From Limnohabitans sp. TEGF004 (lineage in GTDB: Bacteria > Pseudomonadota > Gammaproteobacteria > Burkholderiales > Burkholderiaceae_C), in the NCBI RefSeq assembly GCF_027924965.1, contig NZ_AP027056.1, positions 1,240,001 to 1,304,000 of the forward strand: a DNA stretch of 64,000 bases, given 5' to 3'. Below, one piece after another: positions 60,701 to 61,547 of this stretch. The notes under the pieces were generated by a model that did not search any database, had not been told where the DNA came from, and saw only the letters and a list, made by a program, of their open reading frames with translations. How positions within the stretch are numbered: the stretch's first letter is position 1; each line of letters starts with the position of its first letter. The position numbers were made by a program, and so were the translations under genes.

Positions 60701-61544
60701 CTGGGGCTTTGATGGCGCTTTTGTTGTCCACCAAGGTGTTGATGGCGGCGGCAGTGACGATGACGCGGCTCAGGGCGCCGCCTCCGTCAAATTTAAGCTC
60801 AAAGGTTTCGCCTGCGGCCATTGCCACGGTGCCGAGGTTGGCCACGATGACGCCGTTGTTGCGCACTTCCGGCGCGAGCATGGCGATGTAGCCGCCCAGT
60901 GCGGCGCGCAGCTCGCCTTCGTTTTCAACCTTGCCCGTGGCGCCGTTGCGGGTGAGCTTGAGCTGGCCGTTCATGAAGTCTTGGGCTGCAGCTTGATGTG
61001 TTGTGGCGACTAAACCGCCCACATCGACGCTAGACGACTTACCAAAGTACACGCCTTCAGGGTTGACCAAGATGACTTGGCCCGGCGCAGTGATGCGCCC
61101 CAAGATTTGGCTGGGCTGGGTGTCCATGACGCGGTTCAGCGTGGCGGACTGGGCGTTGGGCTGCTGGAAGTTGACGGTGGCGTCTTTGCCAATGTTGAAG
61201 CTGGTCCAGTCAACCACGGCTCTTTGGCTGGTTTGGTTGATGTTGAGCGTGGTGGCCGATTGGCTGATGCTGGCTTGGCCTGCTGCCACTTGGCCTCCGC
61301 TTGGGAGCTGGGTGGCGACCACGGGCGCGCCCGTGGTTTGCGCCAACACAGGCGCCGAGAACAAACCCAGCGTGCCCAGAAGGTTGACCGACACACATAG
61401 ATAGACGCGCGAAAGTGCAAATCGCGCAGGCGTGCGGCCACCCAGACGTCGAACGACATCTGAATCGATGGGGCGTGTTTCTACGAAGCGCGGCATTGCA
61501 ATTCCGATTCGGAATGACGGCGGACTTCTTGAGTTTTTCTTCAC
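27798..61544 (-). CDS. Giant TpsA-family exoprotein (filamentous haemagglutinin-like, YDG/MBG repeats)
   Basis: One open frame of 11,248 codons, predicting a protein of about one megadalton rich in Gly, Ala, Thr, Ser, Asn and Val. From the N-terminus: signal peptide (1-68, cleaved after PVLA), TPS secretion domain (about 69-350), glycine-rich modules alternating with autotransporter-type beta-strand repeats, GPxxVYGG modules, a YDG/MBG array, a second block of beta-strand repeats, a 78-residue array, a 177-residue tandem repeat, ITQTGPL modules, and a cadherin/Ig-like tail. It should cross the outer membrane through the TpsB encoded 3 bases upstream and act as an adhesin or biofilm fibre. The start is a GTG at 61544 directly after the tpsB stop; an ATG at 61496 would shorten the signal by 16 residues. 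The only cysteines I noticed are one in the signal and a CTGVAC pair near residue 680. No stop or frameshift interrupts it. Confidence 0.93.
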   Translation of the reverse strand: MKKNSRSPPSFRIGIAMPRFVETRPIDSDVVRRLGGRTPARFALSRVYLCVSVNLLGTLGLFSAPVLAQTTGAPVVATQLPSGGQVAAGQASISQSATTLNINQTSQRAVVDWTSFNIGKDATVNFQQPNAQSATLNRVMDTQPSQILGRITAPGQVILVNPEGVYFGKSSSVDVGGLVATTHQAAAQDFMNGQLKLTRNGATGKVENEGELRAALGGYIAMLAPEVRNNGVIVANLGTVAMAAGETFELKFDGGGALSRVIVTAAAINTLVDNKSAIKAPGGLIILSAQAASRLQSGVINNSGTIEATGLVRRAGRIFLEASSAILNSGTLNANATGGLNAGPAGTVSLNAPDVQNSGTVTANNVTATNLAASSFPDSGNLAAEIGRIQISADTFTQTATGLLDVSAIAAQAGNIDIVAAQAIAVSGRIFANGVVTDPAHIVANALGGTIQLQASRRVDLATAVLDASGEGGGGRIHIQADGVPTPINNPADNSNPTPIKGAVLLSTNTVLRANSARAYAGRVEVEGDDISLDTGTLIEAKGATAGGTVLVGGDWQGSGTMRQATTVALSADSTIDASATDNGDGGKVVLWSDVHNASSLTYTAGNLFTYGAGSGKGGRIETSGAVLTVFGNVQAGDDGLWLLDPLDIYVGASYGSVLSSTLSSALNSSNVILDATGASISCTGVACSAGSGSTGNIFIGGAVTSTSNKTLTLKAGKDIFINAPITGTSGLNLDFQASAGSVQINQTVNVSGSLSVTSSGKFVTAYDTSITANAGITKVAGGGQTSLGGNLTTTTGNIAINGDLLIRKDLTLTTTTGNVLVTGTIDSIATTAQTFTTSTAGTSSSTTWTAPTGVSDVEVLVVAGGGSGGWGLAGGGGAGGYIYNANYAVSAGTGYSLTVGAGGARVVTLGQPANAGANSVFGSGLTAIGGGGGAGVLNYTIPSSAGGSGGGGSWYYDSYNIGTPNSASSALGQGNSGGNYTAGTTGGGGGGGALTAGSVGPSGSGGNGIAFGISGTSVTYAAGGGGAGGGIGGSSGVGGAGTLLGGSTAAAVANTGSGSGGVNQHSGAAVTAPGADGVVVVRYKTTGNSSLTINTGGSQGMLYGAVNLGAGSLTKQGTGSLSLLSSSTYSGGTTISAGTLGYYANGAFGTGTLTGAGGTLLLGRAITTFSNNINLTGNMTAAFDNKVDYLIVGAGGGGGGDGGGGGGGGAIVSQTGIDIGSALSLTATVGVGGTEGAWATGASGGAGGNSSLSFGASTSTATGGAGGITGPNKAGGAGGSGNQSTSNGGAGGAGTSGRTGLSGTNGPTSNITGTLTNYGGGGGGAITFTDSGVFTGGAGGAGGGGAGTSIANNAPSSWSVAGAANTGGGGGAGTASYLATGVGDATGYRTPGARGGSGLVVVRYIGSSAGTGGTVSTGTDAALGYTLHTFTTTGSGTLALNALSATFSGTISGSGSFTANPSAGGKFNFTGTNTYTGATTISSGTLQIGGAGSLGSGNYAANIANAGTFLYSSSVNQTLSGAMTGTGALVKDTSAASTLTLSGVNNYTGVTTINAGTLKINSTGKIYLTDITTNLYVNSGGVLDVYSSIWDGSLGRLRYDSPNLVINGGTMRYSGPTGGDWRSFTVGSLGATFDNPTAGVSWNFTQGSETTPISGNLKFTGAGNISMGQNLTGSGYTITKEGAGTLTLGGTNSYTGLTSVNAGTLSVISSSGLGAAAAGTVVANGATLQISGGISLAEGLALSGAGASSGGALRNLSGTNSVTGLVTLAGDTKIQSDAGYLTLMPASGNAITGNYSLTFDGAGATSVGGLGISSGSITKLGLGRVNLLAASTYSGDTTVSAGTLGVYNNTALGTSLVKLAAASRLQLGNVTLANDIELVGDATIATGVDMQYLVVGGGGGGSNTSWERYPAVGGGGAGGQVVSGYGIDWGQYAITVGAGGAQTVTGGASSIGSAVTAAGGAGSVYAANVAGAGAGGAASGYTGGPGVTSAITNTTATYGAGGNANSPVAGTANTGNGGGGAYSTNTTYNNGASGGSGVVVVAYAGSSVLTTGGTASVISSGAMAGMVVVTFNASGTLGMNSINSTLLGRISGAGALTTNATGGKINLMNANTYTGTTTLSGGTLGLYNASAISAGALTAANNTTLLLGRTLTGLTNNITLNGAVTVAYDANVEYLVVAGGGGGAGAYDSGPGGGGGAGGLLNGIQALSGTSYAVSVGAGGTAGATSGNGGNGGNSSIGSAVVAIGGGGGAQRTSGLAGGSGGGGSRSFGGSGGVGGAGTVGQGNSGGTTTTTNRAGGGGGAGGAGGGGAASGTGGLGLAIDISGQSVTYATGGDGGSGTTASAGVAAVSNLGNGGGGASFNTTGGRVGGAGGSGLVVVRYLGTAAGTGGIVAAGTGRALGYTVQTFTSNGTLTLGALEATFSGNITGTGSLTANPASGGKFTFTGTNSYAGSTTLSAGTLQVGTGATAGSLGALNAAVINNGTLIFNRSDALSYSGLFSGTGALTVATGGLTLAGGATYTGLTTLSSTATASSVTYTNSAVPSTSGFAGKGAVTIQPAANGTFSSAVNTNIYSLASTLTGFTLGSSTNTQAVTVGSAISIAGPIALYGGKITLNADLTAGATSGSGIVLQGTQIVQAAGVDVATSGANISYALTNSPWTSAADYGIYLSGTSASKATLNAAGGDVSMTASYATTGTSGGYDRLMEFDYASIKTNGAGTITITSDGSNNGNTGATDVWAIGFNTSTAGTGLIQTENGAITLTGTAGKLSGNSRGIVAQTSALSILSASGAITLKDIQPAGTTGSYGGMYLRASSTGAHYYGGDGTTVLTGTSTASSSDITIQSDKVGFVANGSYNVNMVTTGDVVVEPVGNAFTADVDATALSISGNPSSVRVGKTTNTGNVTLGSAITASGPISVYGGNLTVNQGLISTAAGERILLNATGNITTAANLTFRTNNGDLVFWSDRAASNAGAITLGNANTINTANGLTTSGLLVGGRIVLAGGADTDADGIPDGYASSSTLSGVSLGTAATDTLTSMYSGGGDVTIRGKTTGTGLSSGLYQYGKWLLNSGKGAIVLDANSANFYGLNFVHPSTNSASTGKYLQLISDKTSGTAISITGVSSSNYGVVFNYENPKEVLATGGGDIVITGTAGGNYGLFFQNTDVLSTVGTITANGGTRGITTPSGMRLASRSGTTITSSTSNVLLIGDTFNFGGATPVLTSGTVKVQPFGTSFSSAQTFTNATYGSAVSELTLGKPGNTADITIGSAVNVAGPVSVYGGNITVNNSLTSTASGADILLRATGNITSIGDVSYTTNAGDITFWSDSDGSGAGYVYVQDRNIIDSRTSANRTSSLISTASGGGAITLGGGSASTTLVSGTVVPTGYAVDNSGAAPAGVSLGYFNVSHNSGTSLYSGGGNITVRGKSTGSWSGDSTGIKAIEGLTMDAGTTGNITLDGVGGNSGATYSSGIYLNYLGSAPTVGTLFKTKDGNISLTGVGTLATNKRGILFIGSASKSVTVEATGTGSVTLNGSGANTDIQLSSASILAASGAINITGFGAGTLQADTAVTTIGFKALSDVTSSTSNITITDDSLSLTASKGLQLNTTGKVTVQPYSDSFSSTVTWPITDFAVSSGVTGLTIGKETVSTTRTDTVTMGGLTSIKGPISVYANTINVNANLDTSTGGANGDILLKASGAITQASNASVTTNGGDVTYWADSDGANGGYVWFKSGSSVTTTTAANIVVSGGNVADVAALSTSGYASGMTTIMGNGVTLDGVSLYSFGGNITIRGKSATNYTAYLSTESPAMSNANGIRAHSNVTVDAGSGKLSMWGYGQSSSGSSNGIELSMSAGSSSVYKSSSTAADAITFNGVASNATASDAWGVYLWAYSSIQASNGGGISITGSGAKNSGVVVPAGAAVLSTGGPITLTGGGYASGFNAVDIAGYVGLKAGINTGASTSDITLVGDKFSLTGNVASSGKLTLKPYTTGATIGVGSGSGTLSLANSLFSGTSVFKDGFSAIVLGATDAGDITVGGANSFVDSVSMVTGGNVTINSGATITDSQNSGYIALAATGNFINNAGASALSTTGSSSRWLVYSVAPTNDVFGSLNSANGAVWNASYATMAPSAVTATGNRYLFTGTPSVTVTASATKIYGTTLTAADVLGLTSSSGSSPVYTLPTLADVFSVNPTVSSLGLVATASVSGGPYAITVAPGTSTGSYTITYATPGTITVNPKALTVTGTTVANKAYDATTSAVLTGGSLVGVVNNDALTLVQAGTFASANVGTGLVVTAADSITGAMVANYTLTQPTGLSANITKKALTITANNDARFAGQTDATGYYGVSYVGFASGESSSNLTTLPTIARSNSSVGTAGSYTGVLVPSGAAATNYSFSYVNGNYTIVGANELLVRLGTVSNVYATTPTYSVTEAKYMLPNNGVVDLLNTGAGSASVSGAGQVTITDTSGASATFNAVALNGTKSTSGWLNVGTYQWAADPASVVLSSGVNFNNTVNVVGSQTVTTKFFAPTPTISKVYDGTTTIAGLSGTPIGVVTGDVVTISGAGAYANKNVATNKTYTLSNMALSGTDAANYGLTTGSSLTANNGTVTAKAITVTGIAANDKVYDGTNTATLNTSNAVFNGMLAGDALTVAATGTYGSANVVYSGAALAAQVVAFTSTYGGADVNNYSFAGSPTTTTAKITPKSLTLTGVAANDKTYDGGVVATIGNFGTLSGVLAADTANVSLVTTGASATFADKNVAYSGSTVIAKTVTLTASSLGLSGTKAGNYAIVGNLTASAKINPKAVTVSGIAANDKVYDATTSATVSTANALFNGQVTGDDLHVSATGVFAAKTAGTGRTVNLTSSYNGTDLANYTVTDQATTTATITPKALTVSGFVANNRVYDGGLVATVDASNVFLAGLISGDVVTASATGAFADKNVGTAKTVTLTSSYAGADKDNYAITDQATSTANITPKSLTISGITAADKTYDNTTSADVSVLGAVKTGLVLNDVVNVTATGVFSDENAATSKTVTLTSSYSGADVGNYTVTSQASTTAHIAPLDVQLPADASLSKVYDATTLVAPALSGSATGYGSLAVTSANNSQRYTDALAADQLLSGGMTLTGRPVFSSADAGTVSVDQGSVQLTGARAANYRLVWAASSATITPAPLTVTANNDARFYSLADDTSYAGVRYSGFVGGQTSAVLTGTAAVTRDRSVQLLADANSVDTQDAAGPYASKLVPAGVTSNNYNITFVNGNYTIVPVGQLLVKVANISAIYGSAPTYTLTAAGYMSSTTVGSVTTYQVTDLLGSNYATVSGAQVTVTDGSATVGSFTLGASNRVNSTSGTLKVGSYTVGATAISTTSGNFSNTINVVGGYEVTPKAVTASATGVTKVYDGNTAAGSYTLAPVGLESGTVNSVVVTDTVTLSGVGTYANKNVTGAADKTYTFTSLALGGADAPNYVLTDGNGTAASTFTGTDGEITPRALTASFTGVNKVYDGATTATVTTTDDRVAGDTLTINRSADFDNKNVGTAKAISVSGVSLGGTDAINYTVAATGSASADITPRALTLSYTGVNKVYDAGTTASVTTADDRVAGDNFIVNWTAAFADKNVAGGKTISVTGVSLSDPSGVTSVDAGNYTVAATGSTSANITPRVLTVSYTGDNRVYDGGTVATVATSDDRLSVGASLDDIVINRAASFADKNVGTAKAVSVSAVSLSGTDANNYSVVATGSATANITPRALTVAYTGVTKTYDGLLDASVTTSLTSANGYVNGDVLTVSRTANFVDKNVAYDNASNVAPVSINVTGVSLGGTDAANYSVASTGSASATITPKALSAALTGSIQKTYDGNTDAALTSANYTLTGFVTVGGVTEGASITQTLGAYNSRNVLEANSVTATLADADFTANNGTTLSNYTLPTSATGAGSIGLRNLTVGYTGVNRTYDGTAVATVTTTDNRVSGDVFDINRTASFADKNVAAGKTISVYGVALAGTDATNYLVSGTGSTSADVTRLDSVTWVGGATGEWFNPANWAVTGNLSLTGVVPDLNNVRTVLVPSGAGGAAISFDDSVAGRSAGALSGIVLVDSITYQDSVALSNLNFKNGSLVVNNNATLGGFESAAGTTLTVGGTLGLDIATGATQTMAGLFNGAGSLSKAGAGTLVMTGGSAYTGTTTVSAGTLQVGNATTTGNLGSGNIVNNATLVFKRSNAIGIANVISGTGVVKQEGAGALTLSATNTYTGATYVNAGSLAISSDGNLGAAPSSTQAAQLVVNNATLYFYPVFTTATSTHRGLTLVGSSTLNTATDSSVTWAGPITGTDLNKVGAGTLKLTGANTYAATTVSAGTLQIGNGGSTGTLGTGAVTVVDTLAFHHSAATTVANAMSGAGSLSKLGSNTLTLTGAQTYTGATDVAGGLVFQNDVAPTTSGFTGAGTVTIEPSSASFTAASFTPSYTFASSISGLTLGKPDSTTNITLGSNLTLSGPLKIYGGTIDINGNLNTTAGGNAGDVLLKASGNIVLGSGKSITTTGGDALLWANSDSSGAGNISLGSGASVQTSGGNLVLAGGADDGANGGTANDGTPDGYARGVGTAGISTTGSFSLNSGAGALMLRGSSDLKVGVLLSASTSGNLTTTSGRMDVVGVVDAAATPSDTQMGVLTTGGGTLNITSVTGLINLSGEATRYGVAFGVNSTSPYASDTLTQTVIQSGNTTANAISIVGTGTSGGSHGLSLRGASTKIYATAALGGITLSGVSSNWSSAIYSPVDVLAVSGPIRWLNSDATNGIYAATTPITFGSKSGVTGLDTSASDVTVYLKRLEGTPQFAVGTTGAVNVQGVDGTGSFVQAFNSSQFGLNANGQTMSGFVFGSPLNTQALTINQALTVNGPITVYGGALAINAPLTATNSTVKLTGTTITDGASGFITADKLALLSGAVTLDHTSNNVATFAASGVSSLTYANSGAMTIGTVNPTGVTATGDVRIETLSGDLTVAADVVTTSTTANAVLLNAGKSTAAGTATGGNVLISGTPTITAGTNGVIRLMGGSVSGSTGLTTLVGSGTGRFRYNSDESAVRYTWALSPNVVNAIYREQPTATTHIDSLTVTYGFDHTLTLTGLKPDGTSALSTLRTAVNGDESVSGLGVIIEGATYSTGTKLNYRATPYTLTDGLAKLGYATSQTGGSQLTVQKKSVDLVGFIVDNKVYDGNTTATFSGTVSLATLETNDVVSYTSATGTFADRHVGTQQVVVSGVVLAGADKDNYTVNTVSGNANATISQLASATWVGTGAGIWSDASNWAVTGALGQTGVLPDGGNVGVAVLPSTFAGTLTSSYAHAHEGKIQINGGTLAVASDAHLGAVPSTAVADKITLNGGTLQATDTFTLNTHRGITLGSSGGTFSVDASKSVNYAGIIAGTGGLTKSGSGTLTLTGANTNYSGVTTVSTGNLIVGGAANALGTGSVSVASRLSFDTTAPVSYANAFSVTGSGIFENIGSNAITTTGGINTNLSTTVVVDGGSAGLTIANVMTPRGSGASYYIKGDVTFTGHDMSSLVVRAAGEATAKFTLTNGVSSFNLWFIGSDTAANAMNIDVASGVTVTEDATQGAASLYYKNITGAGTLFMGGANSTTGYVLGDSTIANLKGSGSKTISIGNGGSAGRLLSGNVQATGGLLLNSTTDYTFTGVHSVGSLTKQQANTVKLTGANTSTGAITVSAGILQVGDAGTAGSITGNAAVATGAGLVFSRSDAAAYVGNISGAGTVTKLGANVLTLTGTHTYTGATATGDAGGGIVFTNNTLPVIPGAFTGNGTVTIQPVLAGSFGSTLSSSAYSFGSSLTGLTLGRDGNTATVTVNAPLTINGPISLYGGTLNLSADITSSAANAAMLFKSAGDINQAANVDVLTNGGSTVYWANSDGGNSAGMVLLDTGATITTVGGHVWLGGSATPNGQSTWHGLTVGDGYAASGTSVAFAGGVNWLGGIVLKRSQISSGGGDVSLYGYGAASGSGFVNFDNSTINSGTGQILINAKSSGIVAFLPGLHPAALPNAVFELRSANTGADAIRVITDAVATNDPGAVIEGNFQMNATNGGGVTLSGRAKAGVAGLQVGSQWGGGVMNALSNTGDIRIDAGTNSISFQNAASAIYLGSKAGSAVTSATGNILMTADSLSLASALTYANTTGSLTIAPTSASFTSAVNSTGWVLGSGLSALTVGSLTNTANITWASTNTVNGPISIYGGNITLNSAIGTSNTSTGDVLLRGANVNSTYNISLATGRTLTLDHSGSSSILSGIISGADANLVKQGAGAMYLRGVNTYSGLTTIDAGFLALDQTGSIVTDVVNNGGLGFNQTADYTFGKTISGTGYLVKYAANTLTLSAANTYTGVTNLQGGTLSVSSLADGGVASNIGQSTNAAANLVINNATLKYTGAATSTDRLFTLGDSGATVDASGTGALVFTNTGALAYSSTANRLLTLTGSNTGENTMTPVLANNAGISSFTKAGTGKWVMQGANTYTGVTTISGGTLNVGDGTDASASLGTNTVSLAAGTTLNFDHNADVTVANAISGAGQLNKRDGHTLTLTGVNSYTGATGVGSAGGVVFANNTAPATSGFTGSGTVTIEPTSSFASAVTANYTYDTALSGLTLGKSGNLTNMTLNSLVDIAGPITVYAPVITVNQALSSTGGLTLNGASVLNGGTISTTGAQTYNGAVTLGAATVLASTGSGAITFGSTLNGAHTLAVNTAGATTFVGAVGDSAALTSLSTDAVGTVVINGGAVNTTGLQSFGEAAILGAATVLTSTGSGAITFGSTLNGAQTLAVNTLGATTFTGAVGHSAALTSLTTDVGGTVAINGGSVNTTGAQSYGEAATLGAATVLTSTGSGAITFGNTLNGAQTLAVNTLGATTFTGAVGNSAALTSLSTDVGGTVAINGGVVNTTGAQIYNEAATLGAATVLSSTGSGAITFGNTLNGAQTLAVNTLGATTFTGAVGGTTALTSLSTDAGGTMAINGGVVNTTGSQSYGEAATLGAATVLSSTGNGAITFGNTLNGAHTLAVNTSGATTFTGAVGGSVALISLSTDAGGTLAINGGVVNTTGAQSYGDAATLGADTTLTSTATGAITFGGTLDGAKNLTVNTSGITTFGGAVGGTTALTSVTTDATGSVVMSGGSVRTTGVQTYNDALNLGAATTLQGVNVALMSTVDGAQALTLSDSGTTVLGGIIGGTTPLLSLTTDSTTTAAGETQFKAGSIHVTTNAVFNDIVKVFTDVAVQTGGDLKFMQTVNGDTANTRSLTLDVGSSGNITVQGVVGGSAALKTLEVVNSNTATFNSAVTTGTRVVLTDTVDAHAIAFNAGLTTPTFTVAAQPFALTLRGNIAVANGIHLANTGALQLDGTLSAPNQAITLGQAGQTTTLLANTRLDSGTATTTVNGSLSGSGFTLDFASPVSFSGPSALTASTVTFSKGVTAAGDLTVNGATVVNGGSVNAGSHTQTYNGSVTVGGAATTNTTFTGVGMTFGSTLDGTSRVVVADSGNTTYTGAIGSVTAPAHFETDAAGSSTFSGGLVRTSSPNSIYIADDAVVTAASTTFDTTNNGALAAGANITFAKTLNGSTNNAQAVTINAGTNGVVLVSGAIGNTAPLSTLTLTNSNGATFNSAVTTGTSVVLSDTVAGQTIRFADNLSTPVLTTTANGYHLELLGTATHVSAANTATTFLNTGNLVLGNAVGDTLTFAGGLTATTPAAVQAAGTVNTTNAVMSLGDSNTALTLTADVALHTAGGSLTLGGSVNGTTANTESLSLNAGTTGAVSVTGAVGQTTSLKTLTLTNSNGATFNSAVTTGTSVLLSDTVAGQTIRFADNLSTPVLTTTANGYHLELLGTATHVSAANTATTFLNTGNLVLGNAVGDTLTFAGGLTATTPAAVQAAGTVNTTNAAMSLGDSNTALTLTADVALHTAGGSLTLGGSVNGTTANTESLSLNAGTTGAVSVTGAVGQTTSLKTLTLTNSNGATFSSAVTTGTSVLLSDTVAGQSIRFADNLSTPVLTSTAHGYHLELLGAATNVSAANTATTFLNTGNLVLGNAAGDTLTFAGGLTATAPAAVQAAGTVNTTNAAIVLGTAPVTLTENTSFNAGSGLITLGGTVDGAYSLVLNSTGVTTLGSAVGDGAALSSITTNTGGTVVIQGGRVTTTGAQRYAELVTLSGNTTLTGSAIRFDDAVTGTGSLNVVGATTLNGATVTTHGAQSYDGAVTLLKNTVLDADAALVTFLSTVDGGFDLTVNTTGTTSFGGDIGAGTALTRLTTNAGGMVLIDAATVRTTGAQTFNEIVSLQRSTTFTGSVVTFNDAVVSAGDVSVVGAAVLNAGTISTSGAQSYGGATTLMRDTVLTGGAGGVSFVGAVDGAYALTINTRGDTTFLDTVGATHALTSLTTDASTAGRVLMSGGSVTTTGAQNYGEAMVLGANTTLTSTASGDISFGSTLNGAYGLTLNTAGVTRFSGAVGAGNALTRLTTDAPGSVAMDAGEVTTSGAQTYNDAMRLLSHTTLTSGADTLHFVSIADGASSFDLNLKAATALALADIEIGGNLHVTTQATGVTQQTSTHVWVGGTSTFTADTGTQQDAALSSTDNRLTGLLTLNETNNGSWRNVAVKVTAPLSLAPLQSGGSVSLATQGAALTTSSISTSGSVSVDTRDSLGVGGALSLGAATVTGDVTVQTGGGSVAQTGQFVVTGNTSVTAGTGTITLLNALNSFGGTLALQGTSTSVATSGDLQLARVNNTGPMVLRAPSGSIDLGSAFITGGDLTLVSRDDMNLGGANITGSLNMSSTQGTVSFGQATVTGSLTATTDGQQVDLGSANVGGSLNVQTNGGDVVQQAPTNSTPNAALRVTGATNINAGTGNVTLPNVPNQFGGVISLQANDVQLVGSNNLILGPSTITGNAQVTAATGNITQTAPLSVAGTSALSATQGDVTLDQANTLTQTVTVSAMNATLNTNTALALGASTVTGNLAATVAAGDITQTGPLVVAGTSNLATPAGNITLTDVANSFGDRVSASTPQALKLTASGPLSMGEVSVGLTTDLQSQGQLDLGTNSIYTGKLIAKSGGFDIIQSGPLKAGKDVDFDAGNAKIDLFNPKNLWLGALYFKGGIIMINHPQLMNAVNSGVLMVRAETTVVSTVASVRAGGDVVNAPLRVAGSTGSSTVSVVVNRAPSTSQTGVIQVQVSPEAASPGKSFSFALDPHAVAGHTSDAPVKMSQMDGKPLPNWLRYDAANKTFTANEVPAGAFPIQIRISVANTESVVMINEKPPGQ
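27801..28110 (-). other. C-terminal cadherin/Ig-like tail of the giant protein
   Basis: The last roughly 100 residues leave the repeat pattern. They contain SPGKSFSFALDP, then MDGKPLPNWLRYD and VPAGAFPIQIRIS. The combination of DGxPLPxWLxYD with a PAGAFP strand resembles dystroglycan-type cadherin-like (CADG) domains. No C-terminal Cys pair, beta-barrel anchor or toxin (CdiA-CT-like) domain is seen. Confidence 0.6.
28250..29680 (-). repeat. ITQTGPL-type beta-helix modules of the giant protein
   Basis: About half a dozen degenerate modules of 50-80 residues, each built as LGASTVTGNL, then GDITQTGPLVVAGTS, then GNITLTDVANSFGG, with variations. They are expected to add coils to a right-handed beta-helix. 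Divergence between copies is high, so this part looks older than the 531-bp repeat. Confidence 0.65.
31360..32752 (-). repeat. 531-bp (177-residue) near-identical tandem repeat, about 2.6 copies
   Basis: The same DNA string (GCGTTGGTCGTGTTCACAG) starts at 31360, 31891 and 32422, giving an exact 531-base period. In protein order there are two complete units beginning TLTLTNSNGATFNSAVTTG and a third that diverges after about 113 residues. Long stretches are identical at DNA level with scattered single-base differences, so the duplication is recent or kept uniform by gene conversion. Confidence 0.95.
34150..35553 (-). repeat. 234-bp (78-residue) phased tandem array, six full units
   Basis: Unit boundaries fall at 34150, 34384, 34618, 34852, 35086, 35320 and 35554, each exactly 234 bases apart. 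The protein unit starts TTGAQSYGEAATLGAATVL and contains ITFGNTLNGAQTLAVNT and TTFTGAVG, ending INGGVVN. A diverged seventh unit follows at lower coordinates. No unit has an insertion or deletion, which fits a strictly regular beta-helix. Confidence 0.95.
35600..43150 (-). repeat. Second block of autotransporter-type beta-strand repeats and GPxxVYGG modules
   Basis: About eleven PATR-like units of the form NTYTGATTVSAGTLQVG, five GPxxVYGG-type modules (near 42130, 40945, 38050, 36945 and 35660), one YDG-type repeat near 40000 (KVYDGNTTATFSG) and a header VGTGAGIWSDASNW near 39770. PATR units are known from autotransporter passenger domains, where they extend beta-helices. Confidence 0.8.
43540..49140 (-). 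repeat. MBG/YDG repeat array of the giant protein
   Basis: Fifteen repeats carry the K(V/T)YDG-type motif (for example KVYDGTTTIAG, KTYDGNTDAAL, RVYDGGTVATV), each roughly 70-100 residues and usually followed by FADKNVGTAKTV and NYxVxxxGxxxAxITPKAL. Two MBG-type domains ending VNGNYTIV lie near 48360 and 45790. These domain families occur in large bacterial surface proteins and are thought to form extended stalks. A sixteenth YDG repeat stands alone near 40000. PATR repeats are absent inside this block. Confidence 0.88.
49300..53800 (-). repeat. First block of GPxxVYGG / SGGGDITIRGK modules
   Basis: Four modules of about 350 residues each hold a GPxxVYGGxITVN strand motif (near 53740, 52800, 51720 and 50560), then ILLxATGNIT, then a TNxGDxTFWSDxDG motif and a (F/Y)SGGGDITIRGKSTG segment. 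The order inside each module is kept, so the array arose by duplication of a long unit that then diverged. Confidence 0.75.
54400..55035 (-). repeat. Glycine-rich module 4 of the giant protein
   Basis: Starts VEYLVVAGGGGGAG and ends GLVVVRYLG, with GGGGGAGG, YAVSVGAGG and AIGGGGGA motifs between. About 210 residues. The layout matches glycine-rich domains known from bacterial and phage surface or tail proteins. Confidence 0.8.
55410..55880 (-). repeat. Glycine-rich module 3 of the giant protein
   Basis: Starts MQYLVVGGGGGG and ends GVVVVAYAG. It is the shortest of the four copies (about 155 residues), with YAITVGAGGAQTV in the middle. Confidence 0.8.
57320..57980 (-). repeat. Glycine-rich module 2 of the giant protein
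   Basis: Starts VDYLIVGAGGGGGG and ends GLVVVRYIG. It contains an uninterrupted CCG/GGC triplet run (57916-57938) that codes polyglycine and could change length by slippage without breaking the frame. Confidence 0.8.
58290..58975 (-). repeat. Glycine-rich module 1 of the giant protein
   Basis: Starts VEVLVVAGGGSGG and ends GVVVVRYKT. It contains YSLTVGAGGARVV and several GGGG(A/S)GG runs, including a second triplet run near 58565-58586. It follows directly on an early WTAPTGVSD linker. Confidence 0.8.
60490..61340 (-). other. TPS secretion domain (haemagglutination-activity type) of the giant protein
   Basis: Residues about 69-350. Diagnostic features are RAVVDWTSFNIG near 107-118, VNFQQPNAQSATLNRV near 124-139, QILGRITAPGQVILVNPEGVYFG near 146-168 (NPEG in place of the usual NPNG) and VDVGGLVATT near 173-182. 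In the FhaB/HMW1 family this region is bound by the POTRA domains of TpsB and directs secretion through the outer membrane. Confidence 0.92.
61341..61544 (-). other. Extended signal peptide of the giant protein
   Basis: 68 residues from the GTG start. A long basic N-region (RPID..VVRRLGGRTPARFALSR) precedes a hydrophobic core (VYLCVSVNLLGTLGLF) and a cleavage site after PVLA. Long signals are common in type V exoproteins and are thought to slow inner-membrane export. From the alternative ATG at 61496 it would be 52 residues. Confidence 0.7.
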
Positions 61545-61547
61545 GCG

